From positions 1 to 30,287 of the forward strand of contig JAZSRY010000008.1 of NCBI GenBank assembly GCA_045538735.1: a DNA stretch of 30,287 nt. Direction: 5' to 3'. Each line of letters begins with the position of its first letter. Position 1 is the first letter of the stretch. Position numbers and translations under genes: made by a program. The notes beneath the pieces were generated by a model. It did not search any database. It worked only from the letters and a program-made list of their open reading frames with translations, and had not been told where the DNA came from. Shown here one piece after another: positions 1-6,483 of the stretch. Source of the stretch: SIG459 sp045538735 (lineage in GTDB: Bacteria; Bacillota; Clostridia; Oscillospirales; Oscillospiraceae).

Positions 1-59
1 AGGAAAAAAACCTCATCCACGGGTGATAAGATAAAAACTCCGGCGAAAAACCGCGGAAT

Positions 60-277
60 TATAATTGTTTGCTACGCCCCCTGCTTTGAAAGCGGCCCTT
101 GCAAAGGGAGGTGGATTTAGCCGCAGGCAAAAGACGGAGGGATTGAAAAGGCAATCCCCCAGTCTGCTTCGCAGACAGCCCCCTTTGCAAGGGGGCCTTA
201 AAAACCGCACCGCCCTTACAAAGCCCCTGGCGCGCAGCAGCTACGCTGCGAGGATGGAAGAGCGTTGGGAGCGTATT
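60..277. repeat. Imperfect palindromic intergenic repeat (family A)
   Basis: This stretch has no credible gene. From about 90 to 203 it forms one long imperfect inverted repeat. The left arm reads CCCTTGCAAAGGGAGGTGG followed by GACGGAGGGATTG. The right arm reads CAATCCCCCAGTCTGC followed by CCCCCTTTGCAAGGGGG. Half-copies of the same unit occur at 563-618, 17544-17633 (inverted), 17955-18005 and 26077-26133, always next to a composite repeat. At 228-256 a segment GCAGCAGCTACGCTGCGAGGATGGAAG resembles part of the internal module seen at 26230-26262. It looks like a small non-autonomous repeat; no coding capacity is seen. Confidence 0.75.
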
Positions 278-505
278 GTCTCCGACGGCCATATTCTTTT
301 TGTGCCTGCAAAAAGAATATGGAAAGAAAAACAGGCCAAAGAGGGGAGCTAAAACCCCTCTTTGGAAACACCCCCAGGTGCGGCAAAAGGAAGTTCGTGG
401 TGCAACATAGTAACAATCCGAAGTCTATGGATTTCCCCTCGTTTGCCGCTCGGGACGCTGCTGCCTAGAGGCGCCTGTTCGGCGTCACGGGGAATGGTGC
501 CTCGT
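278..505 (+). repeat. Composite intergenic repeat, copy 1 (short variant)
   Basis: It begins GTCTCCGACGG and continues with a 14-bp stem (CCATATTCTTTTTG / CAAAAAGAATATGG, loop TGCCTG). A second inverted repeat follows, CCAAAGAGGGG / CCCCTCTTTGG (about 336-365). A conserved tail runs through TTTGCCGCTCGGGACGCTG and GAGGCGCCTGTTCGGCG and ends near GCCTCGT. Related copies lie at 4863-5089 (reverse), 17667-17944 (reverse), 26136-26428 and 30140 to the window end. Length is 228 bp; no open frame is shared among copies. Confidence 0.8.
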
Positions 506-677
506 AACGCTTCCGCACCTCCGTAGGGCACGAGCCTATGGACGCTCGGTGCGCCCTTAAAGCCTCCCTTGCAAAGGGAGGTGCCGAACGAATGTGAGGC
601 GGAGGGATTGAAAAAGCCTTTTATATCGCTCAGGCTAAAGCCTAAATCCTCTGCACAAACACACTTTGCTCTTACTG
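506..677. repeat. Half-copy of palindromic repeat (563-618) in promoter-proximal gap
   Basis: The gap between the composite repeat and the lipoprotein promoter carries one family A half-unit (GCCTCCCTTGCAAAGGGAGG, then GGCGGAGGGATTG). An open frame runs through it from 569 into the lipoprotein, but the promoter at 678-706 lies inside that frame, so this part is unlikely to be translated as its N-terminus. Confidence 0.6.
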
Positions 678-706
678 TTGCTTTTGCGTCCTTAAGATGG
701 TATAAT
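678..706 (+). promoter_or_regulatory. Sigma-A type promoter of the cysteine-repeat lipoprotein
   Basis: TTGCTT, a 17-base spacer, then a perfect TATAAT at 701-706. It sits 58 bases upstream of the ATG at 764 and rules out the longer upstream start. Confidence 0.7.
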
Positions 707-763
707 TTCTCACATAGAAGCCGCGGTTTTATGCAGCTTCATCAAGAGAAAGAAGGAAAGAAT

Positions 764-1474
764 ATGAAAAGAGCATTATCCCTGATTCTTATATCTGCGC
801 TGTGCCTGTTCCTGCTGGCAGGCTGCTGCCTCTCCCACGAATGGACTGAAGCCGATTGCACCAACGCCAAGGTTTGCGCAAAGTGCGGCGAAGCCGAAGG
901 TGAAGCTCTGGGTCACGATTGGGCAGATGCTGACTGCCTCACTCCCAAGACCTGCAAGCGCTGCGGTGAAACCGAAGGTGATGCTCTGGGTCATGACTGG
1001 GCAGATGCCGACTGCCTCACCCCCAAAACCTGCAAGCGCTGCGCCGAAACCGAAGGCGATGCTCTGGGTCACAGCTATTCCGGTTGGGAAGTAAGCGGTT
1101 CCGACAAAATGGTCAACAGCTGCTCAGCCTGCGGCGACACCAAGGAAGAAGCCCTTGACCGCGAAGTCATCGGCCTTCAGCAGTACATCGGCAAATGGGA
1201 ACTGGCATCCGTAACCGTAGGCGAAATGTGGTTTGACCTCAAGCTCGGCTGGATACTTGAGTTCCGGGAGGACGGCACATTCGATTTGACCACATCCGAA
1301 ACCGAAAGCGGCACGATTGAATTCGTGGAATTCTATGACGGTGAAAATATGGACTTCTATGTATTTGATGGTCATTCCGATAAAGGCAGCTATAACTTCA
1401 ATTATGAGCCCGTAGAAGATGTCATCTTTATCATCGGCGGACAGTATTATAAATTCGTCCGTGTAAGCGAGTAA
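764..1474 (+). CDS. Lipoprotein with three cysteine-rich 26-residue repeats
   Basis: The 236-residue product starts with a signal peptide ending in a lipobox, LLAGC, with Cys21 as the likely lipidated residue, so it should be anchored on the outer face of the membrane. Residues 25-102 are three tandem 26-residue repeats of the form H[DE]W..ADC....[TV]C..CGE.EG.ALG. Each has three cysteines, including a CxxC pair. A fourth degenerate unit (CSACGD) follows. The remaining roughly 100 residues open with GKWELASV and LEFREDGTFDL, which resembles small lipocalin-like beta domains of Firmicutes lipoproteins. The start at 764 is chosen because AGAAGGAAAG precedes it and a promoter lies at 678-706. 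It is monocistronic, closed by a terminator at 1483. Function is unknown; metal or thiol chemistry through the CxxC pairs is only a guess. Confidence 0.85.
   Translation: MKRALSLILISALCLFLLAGCCLSHEWTEADCTNAKVCAKCGEAEGEALGHDWADADCLTPKTCKRCGETEGDALGHDWADADCLTPKTCKRCAETEGDALGHSYSGWEVSGSDKMVNSCSACGDTKEEALDREVIGLQQYIGKWELASVTVGEMWFDLKLGWILEFREDGTFDLTTSETESGTIEFVEFYDGENMDFYVFDGHSDKGSYNFNYEPVEDVIFIIGGQYYKFVRVSE
836..1069 (+). repeat. Three tandem 78-bp in-frame repeats
   Basis: These encode residues 25-102 of the lipoprotein. The second and third units are nearly identical at the DNA level and the first is more diverged, which suggests a recent duplication of unit two or three. Confidence 0.85.
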
Positions 1475-1482
1475 ATATCCAA

Positions 1483-1512
1483 CCCCCCACCCTTTGCAGG
1501 GCGGGGGTTTTC
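1483..1512 (+). terminator. Intrinsic terminator after the lipoprotein gene
   Basis: Hairpin CCCCACCCT-TTGC-AGGGCGGGG with one A-C mismatch, followed by TTTTCTCTTT. Confidence 0.7.
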
Positions 1513-1585
1513 TCTTTCCTCCCGCAAAAATCGCCCTCTCCCCCGATTCCGACACAAAAAACATATCTTTTTAAAGGATTTCCTA

Positions 1586-1614
1586 TTGACAAGTCCAAAA
1601 ATTGATGTTAAACT
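1586..1614 (+). promoter_or_regulatory. Promoter of the tRNA cluster
   Basis: Perfect TTGACA, 17-base spacer, TAAACT. The first tRNA begins 10 bases after the -10 element. Confidence 0.75.
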
Positions 1615-1624
1615 CTTTAGGCTT

Positions 1625-1698
1625 GCGGGTGTAGTTCAATGGTAGAACACCAGCCTTCCAAGCTGGATACGAGGGTTCGATTCCCTTCACCCGCTCCA
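1625..1698 (+). tRNA. tRNA-Gly (anticodon TCC)
   Basis: Full cloverleaf. The acceptor GCGGGTG pairs with CACCCGC, discriminator T, CCA encoded. The anticodon stem CCAGC/GCTGG holds loop CTTCCAA, giving TCC, which reads GGA glycine codons. It is first in the five-tRNA cluster. Confidence 0.95.
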
Positions 1699-1728
1699 GC
1701 TTTTTACTACGAGCCGCAGCAAAAATAT

Positions 1729-1805
1729 GCGCCAGTAGCTCAGCTGGATAGAGCAACTGCCTTCTAAGCAGTAGGCCAGGGGTTCGAGTCCCTTCTGGCG
1801 TGCCA
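1729..1805 (+). tRNA. tRNA-Arg (anticodon TCT)
   Basis: The acceptor GCGCCAG pairs with CTGGCGT (1:72 is a G-U pair), discriminator G, CCA encoded. The anticodon arm ACTGC-CTTCTAA-GCAGT gives TCT, which reads AGA. The T loop is TTCGAGT. Confidence 0.95.
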
Positions 1806-1813
1806 TTTTTATG

Positions 1814-1890
1814 GTGGGTATAGCTCAGTTGGTTAGAGCACCGGATTGTGGTTCCGGGTGTCGTGGGTTCGAGTCCCATTACCCACCCCA
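1814..1890 (+). tRNA. tRNA-His (anticodon GTG)
   Basis: The acceptor GTGGGTA pairs with TACCCAC, discriminator C, CCA encoded. An extra G at 1813 can serve as the G-1 that histidyl-tRNA synthetase requires, opposite the C discriminator. The anticodon arm CCGGA-TTGTGGT-TCCGG gives GTG. Confidence 0.95.
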
Positions 1891-1895
1891 CAGAG

Positions 1896-1932
1896 AAGCC
1901 GGGATTGGGAAACCTCCCGATCCCGGCTTTAC
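1896..1932 (+). other. Strong hairpin between tRNA-His and tRNA-Gln
   Basis: AAGCCGGGAT / ATCCCGGCTT stem with an inner GGGA/TCCC pair, then TTACTTT. It may be a processing or partial termination signal inside the cluster. Confidence 0.5.
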
Positions 1933-1943
1933 TTTCCCCATAC

Positions 1944-2018
1944 AGGGGTGTAGCCAAGCGGTAAGGCAAGGGACTTTGACTCCCTCATTCGCTGGTTCGA
2001 GTCCAGCCATCCCTGCCA
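1944..2018 (+). tRNA. tRNA-Gln (anticodon TTG)
   Basis: The acceptor AGGGGTG pairs with CATCCCT with one G-U pair, discriminator G, CCA encoded. The anticodon arm AGGGA-CTTTGAC-TCCCT gives TTG, which reads CAA. Confidence 0.95.
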
Positions 2019-2095
2019 CTTCGTCCAAAAAACCGCTTAGCGCTCCGTTTTTCGCAAGCAAAAAACTCCGCATACACGCAGTTTTTTCTCCTTCT

Positions 2096-2141
2096 TCAAA
2101 ACGAAAGTCAAGCTTTCGTTTTGAGTAATATAATGTATAAT
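2096..2141 (+). promoter_or_regulatory. Hairpin followed by dual -10 elements ahead of tRNA-Lys
   Basis: A 12-bp stem (TCAAAACGAAAG / CTTTCGTTTTGA, 2096-2124) is followed by two overlapping TATAAT boxes at 2129-2134 and 2136-2141. This suggests that upstream transcription ends here and that tRNA-Lys has its own promoter. No good -35 element is visible. Confidence 0.45.
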
Positions 2142-2154
2142 CTGAATTCAATAT

Positions 2155-2230
2155 GCCCCAGTAGCTCAGTCGGCAGAGCACCTGCCTTTTAAGCAGGGTG
2201 TCCGCGGTTCGAATCCGCGCTGGAGCACCA
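2155..2230 (+). tRNA. tRNA-Lys (anticodon TTT)
   Basis: The anticodon arm CCTGC-CTTTTAA-GCAGG gives TTT, which reads AAA. The T arm CGCGG-TTCGAAT-CCGCG is perfect and CCA is encoded. The acceptor GCCCCAG against CTGGAGC leaves a C-A mismatch at pair 3:70, unusual for a functional tRNA. The other six pairs are intact. Confidence 0.9.
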
Positions 2231-2275
2231 ATAAGAAGAACTCACCGCAAAGCGGTGGGGTCTTCTTATTGGTGC
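2225..2275 (+). other. Long hairpin that includes the tRNA-Lys 3' end
   Basis: GCACCAATAAGAAGA at 2225-2239 is the exact reverse complement of 2261-2275. An inner 8-bp stem CTCACCGC/GCGGTGGG closes on AAA. The first six bases of the 5' arm are the discriminator region and CCA of tRNA-Lys. Confidence 0.6.
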
Positions 2276-2428
2276 TGATTGGATCCCATTCGAGGCGGGC
2301 AAGCCCCCTCGAGCTCCCCCCTCAAAGAAAACAGCCTATCCGAAAGGATAGGCTGTTTTCTTTTGGTCACTCCCGAGGATTCGAAGTTTATGCCCCGTAT
2401 GGGGTAAATCCGCGCTGGAAAGTCAATG
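2276..2428 (+). terminator. Perfect 18-bp hairpin terminator (2324-2365) and tRNA-like scraps
   Basis: The stem AAAGAAAACAGCCTATCC (2324-2341), loop GAAA and its exact complement form a strong intrinsic terminator ending in TTTTCTTTT. Further on, GGATTCGAAG (2377-2386) and AATCCGCGCTGGA (2407-2419) match the T arm and acceptor of tRNA-Lys, separated by a short palindrome. They look like a broken tRNA-Lys 3' fragment. No gene is seen. Confidence 0.6.
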
Positions 2429-2463
2429 AAAATATCCCGTCGCATTCGCGGCGGGATATTTTT
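2429..2463 (+). terminator. Hairpin terminator
   Basis: AAAATATCCCG and CGGGATATTTT form the stem with an inner CGC/GCG, ending in TTTTT. Confidence 0.65.
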
Positions 2464-2520
2464 GCCGTGCAAGTTTACTTTAATTTGAGTTGGACTTCCC
2501 CACCCCCATAACATTCCCTC

Positions 2521-2549
2521 TTGAAAAATGTCGGATATTAGTATAAAAT
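2521..2549 (+). promoter_or_regulatory. Promoter of the URO-D family gene
   Basis: TTGAAA, 17-base spacer, TAAAAT. The coding start at 2617 has GGAGG at 2606-2610. Confidence 0.6.
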
Positions 2550-2616
2550 CCCTATATACGCCTCTTTTTTAACAAACTTTTCTTATAAATATTGACGAGG
2601 CATTTGGAGGTATAAG

Positions 2617-3603
2617 ATGTTAACCGCAAAACAGAATCTTCTCGAAGTTATGAAGAAAGACGGCAATCCCGACCGTTTTGTCAAGCAGTATGAATTCCTG
2701 AACCTTCTCGTTCCCGACACCTACTACATGGGCAACTATCCCATCATCCCCGGCTCTCCCGACGGCGTTGACCAGTACGGCGTTACCTGGACTCTCCCCA
2801 TCGGCCAGATGGGCGCATTCCCCGTCCACGACGACGAGCACCGCGTGCTGAAGGACATCACCAAGTGGAGAGAGCTTCTCCATAAGCATTACGTTCCCGA
2901 AGATCCCGGCTACTGGGGTATGCTCAACGGCATCGCCGCACAGACCGACCGTGAGAACCAGTATGTCTGCGGCTTCCACGCACAGGGCGTTTTCGAGCGT
3001 CTCCACGCTCTCATGGGCATGGAAGACACCTTCGCAAACTTCTATGAAGAGCCCGAAGAGATGCACGCTCTTATCGACTTCATCACCGAGTGCGAGCTGG
3101 ATTTCGCAAAGACCATGATCGAAAGATGCCACATTGAGGCCATCTTCCATCATGACGACTGGGGCGCAACCGAGAATTCCTTCCTCTCCCCCGAGATGTT
3201 CGAAGAGTTCCTCCTCCCCGCTTATAAGAAGATCTATGGCTTCTACAAGGAGCACGGCTGCCTCATCATCCATCACAACGACGGCTACGCCAGAAACCTC
3301 GTCCCCTACATGATAGAGATGGGCATCGACATCTGGCAGGGCGTTATCCCCGCCAACGACATCCCCTCCCTCATCGAGGAATTCGGCGGCAAGATCACCT
3401 TCATGGGCGAGATTGAGACCCGTCTGCTTGACGTTCCCGGCTGGACTCCCGAACTTGTCAGAGCCGAAGTTGAGCGCGCCTGCCGTAAGTGCGGCAAGAA
3501 CAGCTTCATCCCCTGCCTCACCGCAGGTATGAATATGACCGTCTTCGGTGCCTATGATCTCGTCAATGCAGAGATCGACCGCATGAGCAAGGAAATGTTC
3601 TAA
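2617..3603 (+). CDS. URO-D superfamily protein, methyltransferase-like
   Basis: The 328-residue protein belongs by overall pattern to the uroporphyrinogen decarboxylase superfamily. That fold also includes the corrinoid-dependent methyltransferases MtaA, MtbA and CmuA. True HemE is unlikely: the conserved HemE N-terminal substrate motif is absent and no other haem gene is near. Candidate active-site residues are HHDDWG at 178-183, HHND at 219-222 and Cys300 (FIPCLTAG). The zinc site of MtaA-like enzymes uses His-x-Cys plus a distal Cys. Here the middle Cys is replaced by Asn-Asp, so a different metal ligand set or lost metal binding is possible. A CobW-type GTPase follows 113 bases downstream from its own promoter. 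Methyl transfer involving a cobamide is inferred; the substrate is unknown. Confidence 0.8.
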   Translation: MLTAKQNLLEVMKKDGNPDRFVKQYEFLNLLVPDTYYMGNYPIIPGSPDGVDQYGVTWTLPIGQMGAFPVHDDEHRVLKDITKWRELLHKHYVPEDPGYWGMLNGIAAQTDRENQYVCGFHAQGVFERLHALMGMEDTFANFYEEPEEMHALIDFITECELDFAKTMIERCHIEAIFHHDDWGATENSFLSPEMFEEFLLPAYKKIYGFYKEHGCLIIHHNDGYARNLVPYMIEMGIDIWQGVIPANDIPSLIEEFGGKITFMGEIETRLLDVPGWTPELVRAEVERACRKCGKNSFIPCLTAGMNMTVFGAYDLVNAEIDRMSKEMF

Positions 3604-3614
3604 ATAATCCTCCA

Positions 3615-3645
3615 AGAGAGACCGCCTTTGGCGGTCTCTCTTTTT
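3615..3645 (+). terminator. Intrinsic terminator after the URO-D gene
   Basis: A perfect 12-bp stem AGAGAGACCGCC / GGCGGTCTCTCT with a TTT loop, then TTTTT. Confidence 0.9.
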
Positions 3646-3661
3646 GCGCAAAATGTACCCC

Positions 3662-3690
3662 TTGTCCACCTCTCCCCCGCATGGTATACT
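3662..3690 (+). promoter_or_regulatory. Promoter of the CobW-like gene
   Basis: TTGTCC, 17-base spacer, TATACT, followed by AAAGGA at 3703-3708 and ATG at 3717. Confidence 0.6.
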
Positions 3691-3716
3691 CGTAAAAAAC
3701 ATAAAGGACATGCCTT

Positions 3717-4775
3717 ATGAAAAAATTCGCGGTTTTCAGCGGCTTTCTCGGCTCGGGAAAAACAACGACCATGATTGCCCTGACAAAATATTTCAGCTCC
3801 CGCCACGGCAAAGCAGCCATGATTTCCAACGACCTCGGCCACGGGGTGAGCCTCGCGGACAACAAGCTAGCCGTCCTTTCCGGCTGCAGTGCTTCGGAAA
3901 TCACGGGGGAGTGCATCTGCTATGTGAATTCTCTTTTGGCCGGGCAGCTCAGCTCCTATTATGACGAGGGCTTCTCTCTTGTCATTTCCGATATCCCCGG
4001 CTTCGGCGTTGGAGCTCTTGAGCACGTTTATCACGGTCTCGCGGAAAAATTCCCCGGACGCTTTGAGCTCGCCCCCTTCACAGTGCTTGTTGAGCCCGAA
4101 ACCCTCTCCCTTCTTGAAACAGGCAGCGCAGGCGCTCTTGAATATATCTATGACAGTCAACTCAAAGAAGCGGACCTTATCGTTTTGAATAAGTGCGACA
4201 GCATAAGCGATGCGGAGAAAGCTCATTGCCTGGCTCTTCTTGCGGAGCGCTATCCCCATGCCGACACTCTTGCAATAAGCGCCCTCAAGGGCGAAGGTCT
4301 CGAGGAGCTTTCCCTGGCCCTCATAAGCAAGAGCGCCTCCATGCGCCTTCCCGATATTGGCTACGGCGGCGAGACATTCATATCCGCCATGAGCAGAATG
4401 AGCGAGCTTTATATCCAGTACCGCGCCCTGGTCTGCTGCGATGATTTTGACGGCACTGCCTATCTCGCGGACTTGGCAGAGCGCATCGCTGAGCTCATCC
4501 GCGCCGCAGGTCACGAAATCCCCCATATGAAGCTTTTGGCTTGGGAGAGTGAGGGCGATTATGCCAAAGTTGACCTCATAGGCAGCCACCGCGGCGCGGA
4601 GATAAACCGCCGCTTCCAAAATCCCGCAACCGCAATTGCCGTTTTGCTCAACGCAAGCGCCGAATGTCCTGCAGGCATTTTGGAGGATATCGTTTTCGAT
4701 GCCCTTTACTCTGTCTCGGAAAAATATCGGCTGGAGCTACAGATTTTCAAAAAAGAGACCCTCCCCATTGGATAA
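3717..4775 (+). CDS. CobW/COG0523-type P-loop GTPase
   Basis: The 352-residue protein opens with a Walker A GFLGSGKTT (residues 9-17), the hallmark of the G3E GTPases CobW, HypB and UreG. It continues with GECICY (64-69), a variant of the COG0523 metal motif GCxCC keeping a CxC pair (Cys66, Cys68). It then has DIPG (92-95) as the Walker B/switch region, and NKCD (158-161) for guanine recognition. Family members deliver metals or cobalamin to client enzymes in the cytoplasm using GTP. A client in the neighbouring URO-D protein is plausible, because similar GTPases often sit near corrinoid methyltransferase genes. It has its own promoter at 3662-3690. The C-terminal half (from about 215) is diverged from classical CobW_C. 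The metal or cofactor is not shown by the sequence. Confidence 0.82.
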   Translation: MKKFAVFSGFLGSGKTTTMIALTKYFSSRHGKAAMISNDLGHGVSLADNKLAVLSGCSASEITGECICYVNSLLAGQLSSYYDEGFSLVISDIPGFGVGALEHVYHGLAEKFPGRFELAPFTVLVEPETLSLLETGSAGALEYIYDSQLKEADLIVLNKCDSISDAEKAHCLALLAERYPHADTLAISALKGEGLEELSLALISKSASMRLPDIGYGGETFISAMSRMSELYIQYRALVCCDDFDGTAYLADLAERIAELIRAAGHEIPHMKLLAWESEGDYAKVDLIGSHRGAEINRRFQNPATAIAVLLNASAECPAGILEDIVFDALYSVSEKYRLELQIFKKETLPIG

Positions 4776-4862
4776 GAGGGGCATTTCGCCGGAGGATAAA
4801 TCCGCCTCTCCTACAAGAGCAGGCGTAGGATACAGACAAACGCTTCCGCTTCTATAAGCAGA
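4776..4862. other. Noncoding spacer beside a repeat
   Basis: A short GC-rich segment resembling the edges of other repeat islands (TACAAGAGCAGGCGTAGGATAC). No gene or clear terminator for the upstream GTPase gene is seen. Confidence 0.5.
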
Positions 4863-5089
4863 ACGAGGCACAATCCCCGTGACGCCGAACAGGCGGCTTG
4901 GCGCAGCAGCGTCCTGAGCGGAAACCGAGGAATGCACACTAAGGTTTGGGCTGTGATTATGTGGCACAATGCCCTTTCTCGCTGCGCAGCTAGGGAGTTT
5001 CCAAAGAGGGGCATTCTGCGCCCCTCTTTGGTGGACTTTTCTTTCCATATTCTTTTCGGACATACGAAAAGAATATGGCCGTCGGAGAC
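4863..5089 (-). repeat. Composite intergenic repeat, copy 2 (short variant, reversed)
   Basis: Read on the minus strand it starts GTCTCCGACGG and then carries the stem CCATATTCTTTTCG / CGAAAAGAATATGG. Relative to copy 1, both sides of one base pair have changed (TG/CA to CG/CG), so pairing is kept. The second inverted repeat CCAAAGAGGGGC / GCCCCTCTTTGG and the tail GCCTGTTCGGCGTCACGG follow, as in copy 1. Confidence 0.8.
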
Positions 5090-5112
5090 ACACCCCCCCT
5101 CGTTACCCACGC

Positions 5113-5150
5113 AAAAAAGCCGACCGCTTCAATGAAGCAGTCGGCTTTAT
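5113..5150 (-). terminator. Terminator of the trigger factor gene
   Basis: AAAGCCGAC / GTCGGCTTT with an inner GCTTC/GAAGC stem. On the minus strand it ends in a run of six T. It may also stop plus-strand transcripts. Confidence 0.8.
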
Positions 5151-5160
5151 ATATTTTCAA

Positions 5161-6117
5161 TTATTCCTCGGTGGTGGTGATGTCGGCATTTTCCAGAATG
5201 ACGGCGACAGCCTTCTTCTGGCGGATTTCGCGACCCATGTTGGCCTTAACATCCTCGCCGAAGAAGCCCTTCACCTGGTCAAGGGTGAGACCGTACTGGT
5301 CGGCGATAAACTGGAACTCGCGTTCGAAATCCTCTTCGCTGACTTCGATACCCTCTGCATCGGCAACGGCATCGAGAGCTGCGCTGACTCTTGCGCCGAA
5401 CTCGGCCTGGTCGCGCTGTGCATCGCGAAGCTCTTCCATGGTGCGGGCGGTGAACTGGAGATACTGCTCAATGCCCAGACCCTGCTGGCGGAGCTGCTGC
5501 TCCATGCCTGCCAGCATGCCGTCGATTTCCTTCTCGACAGCCTCTGCGTCAAGCTCGATGTCCTGGCAATTCTGAGCCAGATTGAACATCAGCTCGTCGA
5601 TAACTCTGTTGTATGCCTGCTCCTCGGCAGATGCTTTCATCTGCTCTTTGAGCACAGAGCGCATCTCTGCGAGAGTGGGAAGACCTGCGATGTTCTGTGC
5701 GAACTCATCATCCATCTCATAGAGGCTCTTTACATGAATTTCATGAACAGTGCACTTGAAAACGGCTTCCTTGCCTGCAAGGTCTGCGCTGTGGTAAACC
5801 TCGGGGAAAGTTACGCGAACATCAACCTGACTGCCGATTTCGGCACCCACAAGCTGCTCCTCGAAGCCGGGAATAAAGGTGCCGGAGCCGAGGGTGAGGC
5901 TCTGGCGCTCAGCGGTGCCGCCTGCGAACTGCTCGTCGCCAACAAAGCCTGCGTAGTCGAGTATGACCTCGTCGCCGTCCTGAGCGGGGCGGTCGCTGAT
6001 AACTTCGGTCTTGGTGTTGGCCTGACGAAGCTTCTCCAGATACTCGGTGACTTCCTCTTCAGTAACGGCGTGAACGCACTTGCTGGCCTTCAGGCCGATA
6101 TATTTCTCTTTTTCCAT
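5161..6117 (-). CDS. Trigger factor-like protein without the ribosome-binding domain
   Basis: The 318-residue protein matches the middle and C-terminal parts of trigger factor. Residues about 28-130 form an FKBP-type peptidyl-prolyl isomerase domain (DGDEVILDYAGFVG, LGSGTFIPGFEEQLVGAE, VTFPEVYHSADLAGKEAVF). The rest is the helical chaperone arm domain. Standard Tig is about 430 residues and begins with a roughly 110-residue ribosome-docking domain carrying the GFRxGK signature; that domain is absent. The ATG at 6115-6117 has AGGAGG at 6123-6128 and a promoter at 6148-6176, so this is a deliberate short gene and not a wrong start. It probably acts as a cytoplasmic chaperone/isomerase off the ribosome. 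Whether a full-length tig exists elsewhere cannot be judged here. Confidence 0.88.
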   Translation of the reverse strand: MEKEKYIGLKASKCVHAVTEEEVTEYLEKLRQANTKTEVISDRPAQDGDEVILDYAGFVGDEQFAGGTAERQSLTLGSGTFIPGFEEQLVGAEIGSQVDVRVTFPEVYHSADLAGKEAVFKCTVHEIHVKSLYEMDDEFAQNIAGLPTLAEMRSVLKEQMKASAEEQAYNRVIDELMFNLAQNCQDIELDAEAVEKEIDGMLAGMEQQLRQQGLGIEQYLQFTARTMEELRDAQRDQAEFGARVSAALDAVADAEGIEVSEEDFEREFQFIADQYGLTLDQVKGFFGEDVKANMGREIRQKKAVAVILENADITTTEE

Positions 6118-6147
6118 GGGAATCCTCCTGATTTATATTACCGCCCC

Positions 6148-6176
6148 ACTATACTATAATTTCCTTCCCTTGGCAA
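6148..6176 (-). promoter_or_regulatory. Promoter of the trigger factor-like gene
   Basis: On the minus strand TTGCCA, 17-base spacer, TATAGT. It leaves no room for an N-terminal domain upstream of the ATG. Confidence 0.65.
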
Positions 6177-6189
6177 CAAATAATATTTC

Positions 6190-6218
6190 TTGCACCGCGG
6201 AGGGGAAAAATATATAAT
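6190..6218 (+). promoter_or_regulatory. Promoter of the 77-residue orphan gene
   Basis: TTGCAC, 17-base spacer, perfect TATAAT. The predicted transcript starts near 6225. Confidence 0.7.
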
Positions 6219-6246
6219 ATTTGCAAAGAAAGGGGCTGAACAAGAT

Positions 6247-6480
6247 ATGTATAACTATGTCAACGAGGATGTTTTCTTCGCATGGTTTGAAGAAAAGACG
6301 GGGCTCAAGCCCAACAAAAAGGCTCTTCTGGCCGAGCTTTCCAAACAGTATATGGCCACCCGCAAGGGAGAATTTATCCTCCCCGCCGAAAAGTGCCTCA
6401 GCGGCGAGAGCGAGAAGTATAGCTTCAGCTTCGAAAATGTTGGCTGCTGCGGCGCCAGCACCATGTATTTTTATCTTTGA
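6247..6480 (+). CDS. Small hypothetical protein, 77 residues
   Basis: I do not recognise a family. The protein is soluble-looking, with an acidic aromatic N-terminus (NEDVFFAWFEEKTG), a lysine-rich middle and a C-terminus containing the cysteine pair of VGCCGAS followed by TMYFYL. The start at 6247 is chosen because the promoter at 6190-6218 places the transcript start downstream of any earlier start codon, and AAAGG precedes it. It is expressed alone, between a divergent trigger factor gene and a terminator. A real gene is supported by the near-perfect promoter and the terminator; its function is unknown. Confidence 0.7.
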   Translation: MYNYVNEDVFFAWFEEKTGLKPNKKALLAELSKQYMATRKGEFILPAEKCLSGESEKYSFSFENVGCCGASTMYFYL

Positions 6481-6483
6481 CAA

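Noticed and set aside
569..763. N-terminal extension of the lipoprotein gene
   Set aside because: It crosses repeat DNA and the promoter at 678-706, and would bury the signal peptide internally.
2617..3603. Classical HemE
   Set aside because: Overall fold pattern agrees, but the conserved N-terminal substrate-binding motif of HemE is not seen and no haem pathway gene is close.
2620..3711. 363-codon open frame opposite the URO-D gene
   Set aside because: Antisense artefact of GC-rich third positions. It also runs through the terminator hairpin at 3615-3641.
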